A DNA stretch of 64,000 nt from Spirogloea muscicola (lineage: Eukaryota > Streptophyta > Zygnematophyceae > Spirogloeales > Spirogloeaceae). The position numbers and the translations under genes were made by a program. The notes beneath the pieces are model-generated. The model was not told the DNA's origin. It did no database searches and saw nothing but the letters and a program-made list of their open reading frames with translations. The stretch lies in the NCBI GenBank assembly GCA_009602725.1, contig WELB01000106.1, positions 307,044-371,043 on the forward strand, read 5' to 3'. Positions 34,042-47,229 of the stretch are shown piece by piece (position 1 is the stretch's first letter; each line of letters opens with the position of its first letter).

Positions 34042-36213
34042 TCAAGACTGCAGCTGCTCCACCATGACAAGCTCCGAGGCGGGACGGACGACGCCCTCGA
34101 CTTTGACAGTGGAGATGCAGAGGCGGCCGCCGTCCTCGGCCTGGATGACGAGGCCCTGGCGCGTGACCACGCCCGGCGTGCGGCTGCCCTCCATCTCCAC
34201 CTGCACTCCGTCTGCGGCGGGCTCGCCTGCCAGCAACGCGTGCGAGCCATAGAGCGTAGTCATGACGCCGTTTATGACGGCCCACGCACCGAGCGCCCGA
34301 TCGTTACCACGGATGAAGTTGTGCAGCGCCGCCGCGGGCTGCGCAAAATCTACACGTGCAAGCTTGGGGTCCTTCCAGAGTGGGTCGTAGGACGCGCCCT
34401 CTTCGGGCTGAGCAATCCTAGGAGCTTCGCCCCGAGCGATGAGGTCCACCGCCTCGCCCATGGCCTTCACGCCCTCTGGGAACAGGAAGCGCTTGTCTGC
34501 AAGACCTATGGAGCTGGTATTAGCTCATGAATGAATGATGGTGGGTATAAGGTTTAGGCAATAACCAGGGGAACACCTATTGGTAAATATCTGCTTAATT
34601 CTCTGACAACAATATGCAACCTCGGCCGAAGTTTGAGTCTTGTGTTGCATCGAGCATCAGTAAGGGGTGCCGCATCAGTAGCTACATGCAGCTGCAGTAG
34701 CTGAGAATTGGGCACTTGAGGTGAACTCTATTGCTGTGAATAAATGATGCCATGCATTGTAAACAAGGCCACACCTTAATATTCAAATTGAGGTTTCAAT
34801 ATCTTTTCTCGAATGTGGTCAGCTAGCTTGCGAAGGCTGTGCCGAACAGAGACAGGTGTCCCTGATAGCACTGAGCCAGCCTATAGCTGTCGAAGGTGCA
34901 ACTGCCGGCCACTTACACAAAGAGCTGACGGTGTCGTTGGGCTCGACGTCGCACTCTTTCTGCAGCAGGATGGGACCAGTGTCGAGGCCGTCATCAGCCC
35001 AGAACACGGTGAGGCCGGTCCTGCGGTCGCCCTCCATGAGAGTCCAGTTGATGGCCGACGCACCGCGGTGGCGCGGCAGCAGCGACGGGTGATACACGAT
35101 CGACCCATGCTTGCATGCGTTCGAGATCTACAAGAGCCGTGGCAACAAGAGGCAGTCAAGAGTGAGGGCTTGGCAGTTAAGACAAGAAACAGTCAGGACT
35201 TACAGGGTGCCGACTGCTGATTGAAGGGTTCACAAGTTCAGGTTGTGTGCAACACCAAGTTAAGCTTGTAAATCACACAGGGGCCATTGGGCAGTGGCTC
35301 TGTGCCTCACTGCTCTCAGGAGGGCACTGGCCTGTGGCGGAACCCTGCATTTGTTTTGCAGTTTGAGAAGTGTCTGCCATTGGGACTTGAGGGCACACAA
35401 ATGACAGCGAGGGCATTAACAGGGGGACCCAAAGCAGCGGAGCTCGCACTGCGGTGCTGCTCCTTGAGAGTCCGAGCCTTGAGACGACGATTCATGGCTG
35501 ATCAAAGGTCAGGGTTTAAGGTTTGGGGTCGAAGCTTGGCGTGCGGTCACGGCCTCGACGAGGTGCGACTTGGGCAACGCCGTGGCCCTGGCTCACGAGG
35601 CTCGGGCGGCAACTTGAGCCGCGGATGGGCACAGAGAGCTGTGCCGAGAGGGCGGACTATACTGCACCTCCATGGGGATGAACTGGGTGGCGAAGGCGAG
35701 CACGTTGACCTCCGCGCCGGCGGAGAGGTAGAGCGCCAGCACGTCCGGCAGCACGGCGCCGCCGTCCTTCTTGGCGGCGCGCCACCGCCGGATCCGGTGG
35801 ACCTGCGAATTGGACTGTGGTTATTAGTAGTGATACAACTATTCAAGGCGACATTATTCGAATGTACAGGGTTCGCCGACGTGGGCGGCAGGCGCAGCGG
35901 CGCAGGAGTTGTGTCCTCTCCGTTGTTGGCACTAGGACCAGTAGGACCAGGCCAGGCGGCCATATGAGCTGGTTCACAGAGCTCGGGGTCCAGGGCCGGC
36001 GGCGGCGCAGCGGCATTCAGGGTTCAGGTTTCAGGGTTAAGATTACAGACTCGGGGTTTAGGGGCTTGGGGTTAGGGTTTAGTTTAGGGCTATTAGAGTT
36101 AAAGTCTGGGGTGCCTGGCACGGCTGCCGGCCTGCCGGGGAGTGGGGCGCACCGTGACGCCGTCGGCGACGGCGGCGGCGGCGAGCGGGTCCTCGCGGCC
36201 GCCAGCGCCGCCN
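34042..36213 (-). CDS. 10-formyltetrahydrofolate hydrolase/formyltransferase, like the N-terminal domain of ALDH1L; N-terminus in the gap
   Basis: Four minus-strand exons join in phase: from the gap edge 36212 to 36153, 35802-35668, 35127-34917 and 34496-34042 (TGA stop). They read [103 protein letters not shown] and [15 protein letters not shown]. These match the folate hydrolase domain of 10-formyl-THF dehydrogenase (ALDH1L), including its catalytic His ([11 protein letters not shown]) and Asp (WADDGLDTG). The protein ends soon after the formyl_trans_C domain. The carrier-protein and aldehyde dehydrogenase domains of animal ALDH1L do not follow, so this is a stand-alone version. The substrate is presumed to be 10-formyl-THF. 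The extreme N-terminus lies in the N gap. Confidence 0.88.
35505..36110 (-). repeat. CCCTAAA-like intron tracts in the formyltransferase gene
   Basis: Two clusters, about 35505-35535 and 36018-36110, read GGTTTAAGGTTTGGGGTC and GGGGTTAGGGTTTAGTTT on the plus strand. They are therefore C-rich on the gene's sense strand. The larger lies soon after the donor at 36152. Confidence 0.8.
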
Positions 36214-36962
36214 NNNNNNNNNNNNNNNNNNNNNNNNNNNNNNNNNNNNNNNNNNNNNNNNNNNNNNNNNNNNNNNNNNNNNNNNNNNNNNNNNNNNNNN
36301 NNNNNNNNNNNNNNNNNNNNNNNNNNNNNNNNNNNNNNNNNNNNNNNNNNNNNNNNNNNNNNNNNNNNNNNNNNNNNNNNNNNNNNNNNNNNNNNNNNNN
36401 NNNNNNNNNNNNNNNNNNNNNNNNNNNNNNNNNNNNNNNNNNNNNNNNNNNNNNNNNNNNNNNNNNNNNNNNNNNNNNNNNNNNNNNNNNNNNNNNNNNN
36501 NNNNNNNNNNNNNNNNNNNNNNNNNNNNNNNNNNNNNNNNNNNNNNNNNNNNNNNNNNNNNNNNNNNNNNNNNNNNNNNNNNNNNNNNNNNNNNNNNNNN
36601 NNNNNNNNNNNNNNNNNNNNNNNNNNNNNNNNNNNNNNNNNNNNNNNNNNNNNNNNNNNNNNNNNNNNNNNNNNNNNNNNNNNNNNNNNNNNNNNNNNNN
36701 NNNNNNNNNNNNNNNNNNNNNNNNNNNNNNNNNNNNNNNNNNNNNNNNNNNNNNNNNNNNNNNNNNNNNNNNNNNNNNNNNNNNNNNNNNNNNNNNNNNN
36801 NNNNNNNNNNNNNNNNNNNNNNNNNNNNNNNNNNNNNNNNNNNNNNNNNNNNNNNNNNNNNNNNNNNNNNNNNNNNNNNNNNNNNNNNNNNNNNNNNNNN
36901 NNNNNNNNNNNNNNNNNNNNNNNNNNNNNNNNNNNNNNNNNNNNNNNNNNNNNNNNNNNNNN
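36213..36962. other. Assembly gap (750 N)
   Basis: There are 750 consecutive N. The gap hides the N-terminal exon of the formyltransferase (-) and probably the 5' part of the plus-strand gene that ends at 37582. Confidence 0.99.
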
Positions 36963-37075
<113 letters not shown>

Positions 37076-37076
37076 A

Positions 37077-37582
37077 GAGCGGCAGCGGGCCGCCGCCGAG
37101 GCATCGGCGCGCGAGGCGCGGCTGCGCGCCATCCACCGCTCGCTGGAGCTCCAGGTGGGCGCCGCCTCTGCCGCCGCCGCCGTTGCGCCGTGGCCAGCCT
37201 TCCTCACTTGCTGCGCCGCGCTCCGCCAGGCGACTGCCTTGGCGGCCATGACCATATGGGCTGCCGGTTATACTGAGAAGGTCACAATAACGAATACAGA
37301 ACGTATATAATGTGCATCAACTGTTACTGGTGGGCGGCTGCGGTGGCGCAGGTGGACATGCGGGAGGCAGCACAGGAGAAGCTCGGCGAGCTCCTGGCAG
37401 CCGCCGAGGCCGCCTGCGAGGTGCTGCTGTCAGAGCTGGCCGCCGGCCTGCTGCACGCCCTGCCCGGCGCGCGCACGCCTCGGGCCCTCATCCGCGGGCT
37501 CGCCGCCTTTGACACGCCGCCGCCACCGACGGCCACTGCCGCCGCAATCAGCACTGCGGCAGCGATGCCGATTGTGGGCTGA
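37077..37582 (+). CDS. 3' end of an unidentified gene with a coiled-coil-like C-terminus
   Basis: Two exons join in phase: about 37077-37154 and 37352-37582 (TGA stop). They read ERQRAAAEASAREARLRAIH, then VDMREAAQEKLGELLAAAEA, then ACEVLLSELAAGLLHALPGA, and RTPRALIRGLAAFDTPPPP with a low-complexity Ala/Thr end. The first part has heptad-like spacing, consistent with a coiled coil (inference). The 5' end lies in or beyond the gap. I do not recognise the family. The stop is about 180 bases from the NOL6 stop on the other strand, so the two genes are convergent. Confidence 0.6.
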
Positions 37583-37765
37583 CTGGTGGCTCGCTTGCCG
37601 CGGCTTTGGCAAACAAGAGCGCCAGCACTGATGTATGCATGCCAGCCACCCTCCCTCCTTTCTCTCTTTCCCTGCCTCTTCTGGCAGCACCACATCAACT
37701 TGATGCCACTGGAAAACAAGTGTTGTGGACATTGCCCTTGTATAATACAGGCAGACCGCCCATTG

Positions 37766-40700
37766 TCATGCCTGCACGGCGTTGACAATGAGAACATCCC
37801 GTACGACCCCCTCGCCAAGTGCACGCACGTCGTCTGCCACGTCCTCGGCGCTTGGAGTCGCCGGCGCCGCCAAGTCTCCGCCGTGCACCTGCCTCTCCTG
37901 CTTGCGCTTCTTTCGAGCACCCGCATGGCTGCCGGCTGCCATGCTACGCCACATGACGCCAATAGCGTCGCCGCCCAGGGCGTCATGCCAGAAGGTCGCT
38001 GCGTGGCCGAGCTGCGCTTCGAGTTCGCGCACGAGCAACGCAACTGGGCTGAATCCCACGAGCAGAGCCGCCCTAGCCGCCACACTGCGACGCAGTGCCG
38101 GCGCTGGAATGCGTCGCACCCGCCGTGCTGCAGCTGATGCGGCTGCGTCCTCCTGGTCTAGCTTCTTGGTCGACGCAACTGCACAAGGATGGCCCTTAGT
38201 GTCAGCCTTCCACGAAGCAAAGGCTTCTAAGAGCGGCGCAGCTGTTGTTGCACTGAGGCGCTCACATTGTCCCAGAGTTTTGCGTGCGGGAAAGGGGGCA
38301 CGTGCTGGATGGGGGAGTACCCCCCGCCGCAGCAGCACCACCGCGTCGAAACTCCCGGGCAGCGGCGTCCGAAACAGCGACTGTGCAACAGCAGATTCAT
38401 CTTAGTCGCAATCAAAGCTTCCAAGCGAGTGCCGCGCGCCACTGCAAGGTTTTGCTGTGGGGCATGGACCTGCCACTGGCCGGCGATGGTGCCACGGTTG
38501 ACAAGGTTTGCCAAGAGTCGCGCCGAGCTTCGAGCATATGCAGCCACCAGTCGCAGCTCCTACCAATGGCGCCGCCAACAGTGAGGACAGCAACATAGCA
38601 GTGAAGTACAATTGCCAAATACTGCATCCAGCACCTTGAATGCAGTCAATTGGAGTTGCACCTCAGAGGTTGGCCGATCGCTAGTCCATGCACTGGCCTC
38701 GAGGTCGTACGAAGTGGCAATGGGCATCGCAGGCCGTCGCCTGGTCCCTACACTCCCAGTAGCGATACCGTCAAAGCGCCTCCGAACGTCCGCCCAGTCT
38801 CGTGCGAGGAGCTTTCCAGTGAAGTCCACGATGAGGGGCTCGGTCGCCCAACCATGGCCGCCTAGCAATCGCAAAAACCTGCGCCTCCGCCACGGCATAG
38901 TCGAGTCCAAGCTTAGTAGCGCCAGTGGCACTCAAAGCTGTCCCTGTGCTGGCTGCCTCAAGCGGCTTTCCAGCCTATACACAGGCCACCTGGTGCATCC
39001 TCGAGTGGATGCAGATCAGACCCATGACCCCTTGAGCACTTGCTCTTGGGTCCAACATGAAGCAGATAACGTAATTGATCTACCCCAAAGGCGACCATGA
39101 CCGCTCAGCTAACCGCATCAAAACAGATGTGGCCCCCATGTGCAAATCCGCACTCGGGCTAAAGACTGGTCCTCCTTGCGGTGGCCGTCGTCGTTGAACA
39201 TAGTGTAATCAGAGGCCCTATTGCCACTGGAAGCACTGCACGCTTGCTTCCATCTCGTGCGCAAGCTGCAGCCATTGGTTTTCCTAGGGCCCGTCCTAGG
39301 GCCCGTCCCAAAACTCTGGAGACTCACGTGATCCACATCACAGAACTTGGCAGCACCTCAGAAAGCCGGTGATGGGTGAGCGCGGCGGAGTGAAGGGAGC
39401 GGGGTCCGTGAAGAGCGCCGCAGCCACAAGCTCGACTGCCTCCTCACACAGCACTCCGGAGAAGAGGTGGCAGGCTGCCCACCGCTTGGCCAGCCTGCCG
39501 TTGGTTCAGGCAGCCAGTGGTGCACTCAGAAGGCAGCGCTTGAGGCCAAGTTGCCCACTGTCCTCCCAATTATGCGCAAGTGGTTTTCGGCAATGGATAG
39601 GACTATCTGCTGGCATTCCATTTGGTGCTTTTACGACAAACATGCGAGACTTTTCCTTACAAACATGCGAGATCCTTGGCCTCCTAGATCCATTGACCTG
39701 TCAAATGCCTGTCACTTGGCTCATGAGCTGGTGATGTGCTTCACCTGGCGGTGGGGCCGTAGGTGGGGTGTCGGCCACTGAGGCCTGAGAGGGTGCTTGC
39801 ATGCACGCTGCGCAGCAGGATGTCGTCACGCGCTGCTGGAGGCTGGCGCGGGAGACGACCTGGCAGGGCCGCTGGACACACCGCAGCTCCTGACAGCCTC
39901 AATAAAGGTCACCAGTTGTGCCTGCGACCATGCAACCTCAGGGTGTCTACGAGGCCATCGCAAAGCCCTGACGAGCTATCATCGAGGCGAAGGTGAGAGG
40001 AGTGAGGAGAGTGTGGACTGTGTGCCCACCTTGAAGGAGAGAGGGATCGCGTTCACACAGAATACGGAGGCGGAAAGCGAAGCCACCAAAGAGGATGTCC
40101 ACGGCGCCCTCTGCCGCTACGCAGTGGGCGCTGCAAATGGTCGCTAGGCTGTGGAGCACGCTCGCCCAGACACGACCACCATGCAACGACATCAGAAAGG
40201 TGCAAGCCTAACAAGTTATTTGTTGGTTGCTCAGCCGTTGCTGGAGCAGCATAGAAATCAGAGTGATACTCAGAATGCACTTTAGGCATCGGACAAAACC
40301 TAGGAGTACTGATTCTGCAGAGCCTTCTCGACATCAATGGATGTTGGTGAGTACGGAGAAAGCGTCTGTACATGACACCTGCTTGCAATCTGGAGGCAGA
40401 AAGCGGTCTTGGTCTTGGTGACGGCCTCCGGACTGTCAGGCCAGCTGCCCGAGCCCTCCAGCTGCACACCAGCCGCGCAGGCAGCGCAGGCAATAAAAAT
40501 GAAGCAGAGTCACATGGCAACATGACTCACGCTGGACTGCAAGTGTAGCAGGTCATAATTCAATGAGAGCCTGGCTGCCTGGAGTCTGTATTTAGTTATG
40601 CTTATTATTGGACAGATCAAGACCAAGCTGTTTATGATTTCTGTCACTATGTTCCCCAGAGGAGATAGAAGCAGAGTTTCATCTCCAAAGCAGCAAACGA

Positions 40701-43700
40701 CCAGAAAAGGGGCACTCTTGATGTGCCAGCTAACCTGCAGCGCAATGTCCAAGGCATCGAGGCAAGCCGGCAGCGTCCTGTCCAGCGGCGCCCGAGGGGC
40801 CCCACCCTCGACTGCCAGTGGGTGCGGCTGCGGAGGGAACACTGCGGTGTGGCGAAATGCTGGAATAACAACCTCCGACATGAGTCTTAGGATCACTCCA
40901 AGTCAATTACAGAAGAAGTCTCAAGCTTCAGCAGAGGTCAACCTTGTGATATGTGATCAGGAAAGGTAGACCTCATGTGCACCCGAGCACCTGCGCTGAT
41001 GGGCTGAACTCCCACGATGGTCAGCGGAAGGTCAGGGCAGGCGCGGAGATGCTTGGAGAGCCTATCCAGCGCGTCCAGGAGGGCTGGTACGCTCGCTGCC
41101 GAGTCTGCGGAGAAGACCATCCCCACATGAGCATATCATGTGATGACACCGTTTCTGCCATAACCAAACACATTATACAGCCACAACAAACCTTAGCTGA
41201 GATAAATGCGTAGTCTGGAACCCTCCTCATTAAGTAAGCCCTTGGCCCTGTTTGGCCCTGAACAAGAAGATATAGTGAATTGCTGACCCACACAGGGCCT
41301 GCTCATGTTTCTCTTCCCTGCTTCTCAAAGCTTAGATTTGGACCTGATTTATTCCTTACTCACCCTTGCCATCTTCCTGCAGCACCCAGTCAAGCTGCCC
41401 AGCTGCGACTTGCACTGCATCTGGTGGGACGTCCAGGTGCCGGCCCAGAACGTACTCAACGATGCGGGCAATGATCATGTGCCGCTCTGTCGGAGGGCAC
41501 TCCCACACTGCACAAGACATCCGCCAAGTAGCCTGTAAGGTCCACTGCAGTCACTATGATTGACTCCTCACTGACTCTGACAGGATGGCGCTGTTGGCTA
41601 CTGATCTGGCATTGCTGTGCATTGCATGGTGCTTAAATGCATTACAGTAGTATCCAGAAAGGAGGACTAGTAGCTACTTTAGCATGGGAGAAATAAATTC
41701 AGAATGTAGGGTCAGGCTTGGAGATCTACATGCCAAACGTCACAGTAATGGGTCACTAACACCATCAACTACTGCGTCACACCCAGCCCAAAGAGAATAG
41801 ATAACACAGGAGGCTTCTACTAGCACCCACCAGCCGTCTCAGCAATCACGCCGTCCTTGAAGCGTCGGAGCTCTGACTTCTTGCCCCAGAAGGCCCTGAA
41901 AGCATTTGCCTGCACAACCAGCAGGGCATGAGACTGCTGCATCAATGAGCTACTTTGACTACAACACAAATCACCTGCCAAATGAGCTTTATACACTGCA
42001 GACAGCATAGCTGTGATTGCAAATGTCATTCCTGGCTCGAGGCTTGACCATCAAAGCCAACCATTGGGCATGGCCCCAAGAAGCTAAGCAGAGATGCAAT
42101 GAACAGGCAGGCACGCCAACCGCGGGCTTGTCATCCGCGGCCGGACCCTTGTCAGCCATCCGCAGTGCGACGTCGAGGTCGTTAAGCAGCACTCCAGCAA
42201 GAACAGGCTGGCGTCCCAGCACCGGAAGGCCCTGACATCAAGGTCATTGTGTCACACAACTTAGACATTTCAGGATGATATGTAATTTGGGCTTTGACTT
42301 CCAGTGGACCAAGGTCAGGGTTAAGGCACCTGCAACTACAGTCAATCTTGCATCCTTAACTTTAATAGCCACCCCTAAGAGGCATCAAAGTAACTGTATA
42401 CCAACCATGCCAACCAATGCAGAACAGTGACCCTCACCTCCTCGATGCTCCAGCTGTCGCCCGTGGACCGCCGGCACACGCGCACGAGTGCGGCTCGCTC
42501 TCCCATGGCCTGCTGCAGGACGGCCTCCATGCGGGCCTCCCATCGCCTCCACGGCTCCTCATCCAGGCACGCAGCGGCGCCGCCGGCCGTGACGTCGTCG
42601 CCTGCATCTTGGTCCCTTGGAGGTTGTATCCTGTCAACAACTTTGTGTCCAAGCTCAGCTCTCTATAAAGGGTCACATTGCTTGATCAAAGTCGATTTAT
42701 GGCAACGACTGGGTTAGTACATGCGGTGCTCAACACAGTGATCGTGATCTTTCAGATGACATAGATGACCATCAAGTCCACCCTTTGACTCATCTCAGGA
42801 GCCAAATACATCAAAGCTGGATGCCTGTCCTGCAATGCAGCTTTCATGCATCGGGATCAGTAGGCACCTGATGACGTAGTCATATTTGGCAGCAAAATCC
42901 ACAGGAGTTGCAAACAGTGCCTCAAATGAAGACTCGCTCGGGTGCGCGAGCATTGCCAGCGCAGCTCTGGCCTCCTGCTGGACCTGCGCAACCAAGCAGC
43001 ACGAGAAGGAGAAATGCAACTTGTCAAACATGTCATTCAATCTCATGTGATTCTTAAGGTGGTGTCTGCTTAACAAATCTCGTCTATAAGACCGCAATAT
43101 CAGCCTCGACACTTACAGACATGCGGCAATTGCGCTGCCTCCAGAATGAGGCAGCACATTCCAAGTGGAAGGAAGGGTCCAGTGCTTGAGATACCTCCAG
43201 CAGCGCGGTCGTTGTCACACGAGAGGCAAGGTTGACGGCCTCAAGCGTGTCACAAATGACCACGGGGTATGCAATCATCATACCCTGCTTGGCCTGCGGC
43301 AGCAGATTGCAGAAGGTGAGGGAGTACAGATGTGGCAGCCTCATAATGCGCCATCTCGAAGAAGGCATATTGTCAAGTCTGCTAGTACTGTGTATCCCAA
43401 ATCTTTGACATACATACCACTACTTTGATACAAGTAAGCCTGCCAACTCACAAGGGAAGTAAGCAATAGGCATGTCAATGATAGCTATTCAATGAATCAC
43501 AGTGTCTATGGGGGTTGACAGTAATCTCAGCTCAGCCTTGCTTGCCCACCTGTGCCGAGATCTTGGCCTCCGTGCCTTCCTCAGCCTGGAGGTAGATGCC
43601 CCTGGCAAAGAATGCAGGAGAGGCTGCGAACAACAGACACTGTTAGTCGCTAACCCTGAATGATGCAGGTATACTTTTACACTCATCTGCTATTGTACTG

Positions 43701-46175
43701 TAAGCTCTGACTGCAGCCGCAGCTACTAGGGTCTGGAACTGGGGTTAGCACTACCATTCTGTCTTGCAGTCTGCTGGCAAACAAGCACAATTCGAGCACC
43801 AGTAGGGACTCAGCTGTACTGGCAATGGTAGCAGCAGCAGCATACCAAGAGCGTCTATGACCACGCGGAAAATCTGGGTGGCAGTCATGTGAGTGGTGAC
43901 ACGCGCTCCACCGGCCGTGGTCGCAAGGTGGCACGCCAACACAGAAAGGAGGAAGCCGTTCAGCCCGTCTGGGGCGTCATGGAATGAGCGCTGCCTTGCC
44001 CACACCTGCATCCCAACATCGATTGGTGTGCCCAAAGATATTGCTTAGACGACAATGATGACTGAGATGGGGTGGACATATCGAACCCCTGATATTCCTT
44101 ACAACAGATTCATAACCAGCATTTATCACATTACTGCTTGGATATGCTCAGCTCCATTAGAGATATGGCCCCTTGTTGTTTGTGGTCAGAGAACCAGAAC
44201 AAGAATCGGGAAAGGGCGATGTGAATAGCTTGAACCTTCAGAAGCATGATGGCCTGCGCAAGAGCGGGGACCGCGTTGAGGTGCCGCCGCAGAAAGCGCG
44301 CGGGTTTGAGTAGCGCTGCATCTTCAAGGATGGACGCGTTGTAGCGGGGCGTGGTTGCTGCGTCGACATCTGATGATTGAGCAGTGTTCACTGCAACGGA
44401 GAAGATGGTCAGATCCAGCTTACGGATGAAGCAGCGACATACTGTCAGATGCAGCGAGAGTCCTTGCAGACCTTTGAGATCATATCTCACTCCCGCAGCT
44501 CAAAGAATTGCATTATAAGCTTAAAAGATGCACTGGAGATCAATAGGCTTGAGTCCTGGTGGTATGCTAAGATGATAGGCCTTAGAGGCTCAGGCTGTTG
44601 AGTTTATTGGTGCATGAAGCTGCAGAAGACCTACTGCAAGCTGCGGCCTGGAATCAAAATATGCTGCAGTCAGCTGACCTTGGGCCCTGACGGCACGCAC
44701 GTTGCAGCGGCCTGGCATCAGCTTGGCGGCGTCAAACGTGGCCTGCTGGAGAGCCGGCAGCAGCTGGATCCGCACGCCCCCGCCCCCTGCTGTGAGGCAG
44801 GCGCCGCTGCAGCCACCGTCAGCAAGCAGCACCGTGTCAAACCTACTCACAAGATCTGTGACAGAAGTGCCTGCCCAAAGAAATGCCTGAACCTTGAAAC
44901 TTGAAAGCCAAGGATTAGCGTACCCCTTGACAAGGGTTTAGGATATGGGCTCAATATTGGAGCCAGTCTGACAGTCCAGCACAGGCTGGGTGTCGGCTAC
45001 TCACCATGTGGAGGTAGCAGCAGAGCTGGCTTGCGAGCATCGCCGCGGAATGTAACCCACACAGGCGCCACGCTGTCGCCTGCCTCGGTGAGCTGTACGG
45101 CGAGCGCCGCAAGGTACATTGCGCGCTTGACATGGTACTGGTGGTCCAGGAAGTCCTTCTCGCGGAAGCACGCCTGGGCAGGGGAGGATCCAGCACACAA
45201 AGGGTCTCGTATTCTCAATCAAGCATACGATCTTGATGGCTTAGCAAACAGGAGACATCTTTCCACCACAGGCCCCTGAATAAGCCTCAAAGCAAGTACT
45301 AACCTTTCCCTCAATGTTGGATGAGGAATACTAGGAGCTGAGAGTGTCTAGGGGTTTGGTCCAGATGAAAGCTTAAACCCTGGAAGATCCTAAACCCTTG
45401 ATAGGCCTCCAGCCCATCCTTCTTGACGACAAGAGCAGATAGTCACTATGTGAAGCCCACTAATATTCAAGTTAGCCCCTGGAGTTCTCACTAACTGTGC
45501 CTGCTTACTAACAACCTGTGTGCTGAGTAGGTACTGCTCGCCAGGCGGACCGTCAGTAGCAAGTCCACCACAGCGACGCACCTTGGGGATCTCGACAGCA
45601 ACGTCAAGGACGGCCGAGGGAGCCACCGCGATCCGCAGCGGGAGACTGCCGATGGCCTCCACGCGAGACGGGGCTCGGAACGTGAAGCCTGCCTTGGCGT
45701 CGGGCACGCCGAGCGCCTGCACGAAGCTGGCAGCAGCCGCCGCGGAGACCTGCCCCAGAGACGACTGCCTCAGCAACACGGCCACTGACATGCACCAAAG
45801 CGGACGCTAATACCACACATCCCTGCTTTGAGTAACTCGTTAGATGGCAGCGAAGCAGGACTACTGGAGGTGAGGAGGTCCAGAAGGGAAGCGAGGCCGC
45901 CGAGGAGGACAGTGTCCAGGACTCTGCTGGGACAAGCGACGTCGCACCTCAGCGTCCGGGAGGGCCAGCAGGCGGCGCCGCAGACGGGCCAGCGCCTCGT
46001 CCGCCGCCGCCGCCGCGGGCTGCTGCGCCTCCTTCAGCATCTCCGCCACCTGGAGCTCGAAGAGGCCCGGGAGCCGGCCCGCGGCGGACGGGGCGCCCAC
46101 GGCGGCTGCCTGGCCTCCGCCACCGCCGCCAGAACGCGCGCGCTTCGCGCCCGCGCGGGCCTCCGGGGCGCCCAT
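37766..46175 (-). CDS. NOL6: NOL6 / Nrap / Utp22, small-subunit processome protein, about 1,164 residues
   Basis: Twenty-two exons, all in phase: 46175-45948, 45749-45582, 45173-45005, 44855-44679, 44369-44236, 44005-43846, 43623-43550, 43293-43195, 42983-42868, 42660-42438, 42231-42121, 41909-41831, 41507-41364, 41104-40983, 40872-40735, 40461-40379, 40148-40030, 39835-39745, 39494-39357, 38878-38662, 38559-38470 and 38380-37766. Blocks include GLFELQVAEMLKEAQ, KDFLDHQYHVKRAMYLAAL, RYNASILEDAALLKPARFL, DGLNGFLLSVLACHLA, FRAFWGKKSELRRFKDGVIA, AVFPPQPHPLAVEGG, SLFRTPLPGSFDAVVLL and ALGGDAIGVMW, colinear with plant Nrap proteins. Utp22/NOL6 is a catalytically dead nucleotidyltransferase-fold protein of the UTP-C module, acting in the nucleolus on 18S pre-rRNA. 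The last exon is long and unspliced. Confidence 0.95.
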
Positions 46176-47229
46176 GGCGGCGGCGGCGGCGGCCGAGACC
46201 GCGGGCGTCTAGGAGCTGAATCCCAGCGGCCTAGGTTTAGATGGAAAGCGGAGCGACGCTGCGCCGTCTCCGCGCCGTCAATGCGGGACGTGCCCACCGT
46301 TGTCCGACGGCCCGACGGCCCGCCGCAGCGGCGCGGGTGCTCCCAATCTCACCCGGCCCACGTCTCCTACGTCTCTCCAGCTTGGCGTTCCGGCCACGCT
46401 CGCGCTGCCCCCCGACGGCCTCGTCGGGCTGCGCGCCGCCGCGATGTCTCAAGCCCGTCTCGGTGCCCCCGTTAACCGACGGCACCGCCCCGTTATCCGA
46501 CGCTCTCGTCCCCGCCCAGCGCGCGCGGAAGTGCGGATTCGAACATTTTGCGGTGGCGGGCGATGGCCAAAAGGGAGGCCTCNCTCCGCCGCCGCCGCCG
46601 CCGCCGACGCCGCCACCGCCGGGCCCTGCCAGCCCTGCGGCGCCGCGGCTGCGCGAGCAGCCCGTGTCCTACGCCGCCATTGCAGCCTCGGTTGCATCGC
46701 GTCTGCCTGCAACTGCCGCTCTCCTCCCTCGGCCACGCGCGCCAGGGGCCGTCAAGAGACGACAGCTGAGCTGCGGCATGTGATCAGTAGCTGGAAGATT
46801 CTCTGCGACCTAACAGGGAGCAGCTGTGTGGGGATATCGGATCAGGCCAGTGGGATAGATGAGACTACACCTGTCTGGCCGCTGCATTCCCAACCACAGG
46901 AATGTGAATAGGGTTCACCTCGTTACCCCAGCTCAGACACAGGAGTAGGACTTTGAGGCAGCTTGTTCAGAAAGGGAGCTTGCACATCACGGCTCCTAGG
47001 GCAACAAAGGACTTGGAAGCAGATGATGATGGAAGATCCCTTGCTTCCAGTAGAAGTAGATGAAGGGCTGGAAATGAAGAAGAGGCCACAACATGGTGAA
47101 GCGAGGAGGTAATGCAAACCCAGCTTTACATTAGTCAACCCATGCCCTGCTATGAAACAGCTGAAGTTCCTCTGCTGGCTAGGCTTGCTGGTATTGGAGT
47201 TCCATCACGTACTCCACGACCTGACCGCA
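46176..47229. other. Region between the NOL6 start and the first clear FAS1 exon
   Basis: GC-rich divergent region. It probably holds a shared promoter and the unresolved N-terminal exon or exons of FAS1. A Pro-codon run (CCG repeats at about 46585-46640) follows a single N at 46583. Open frames here include MAKREA at 46562 in one frame and a Pro-rich frame in another. I could not choose between them. Confidence 0.45.
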
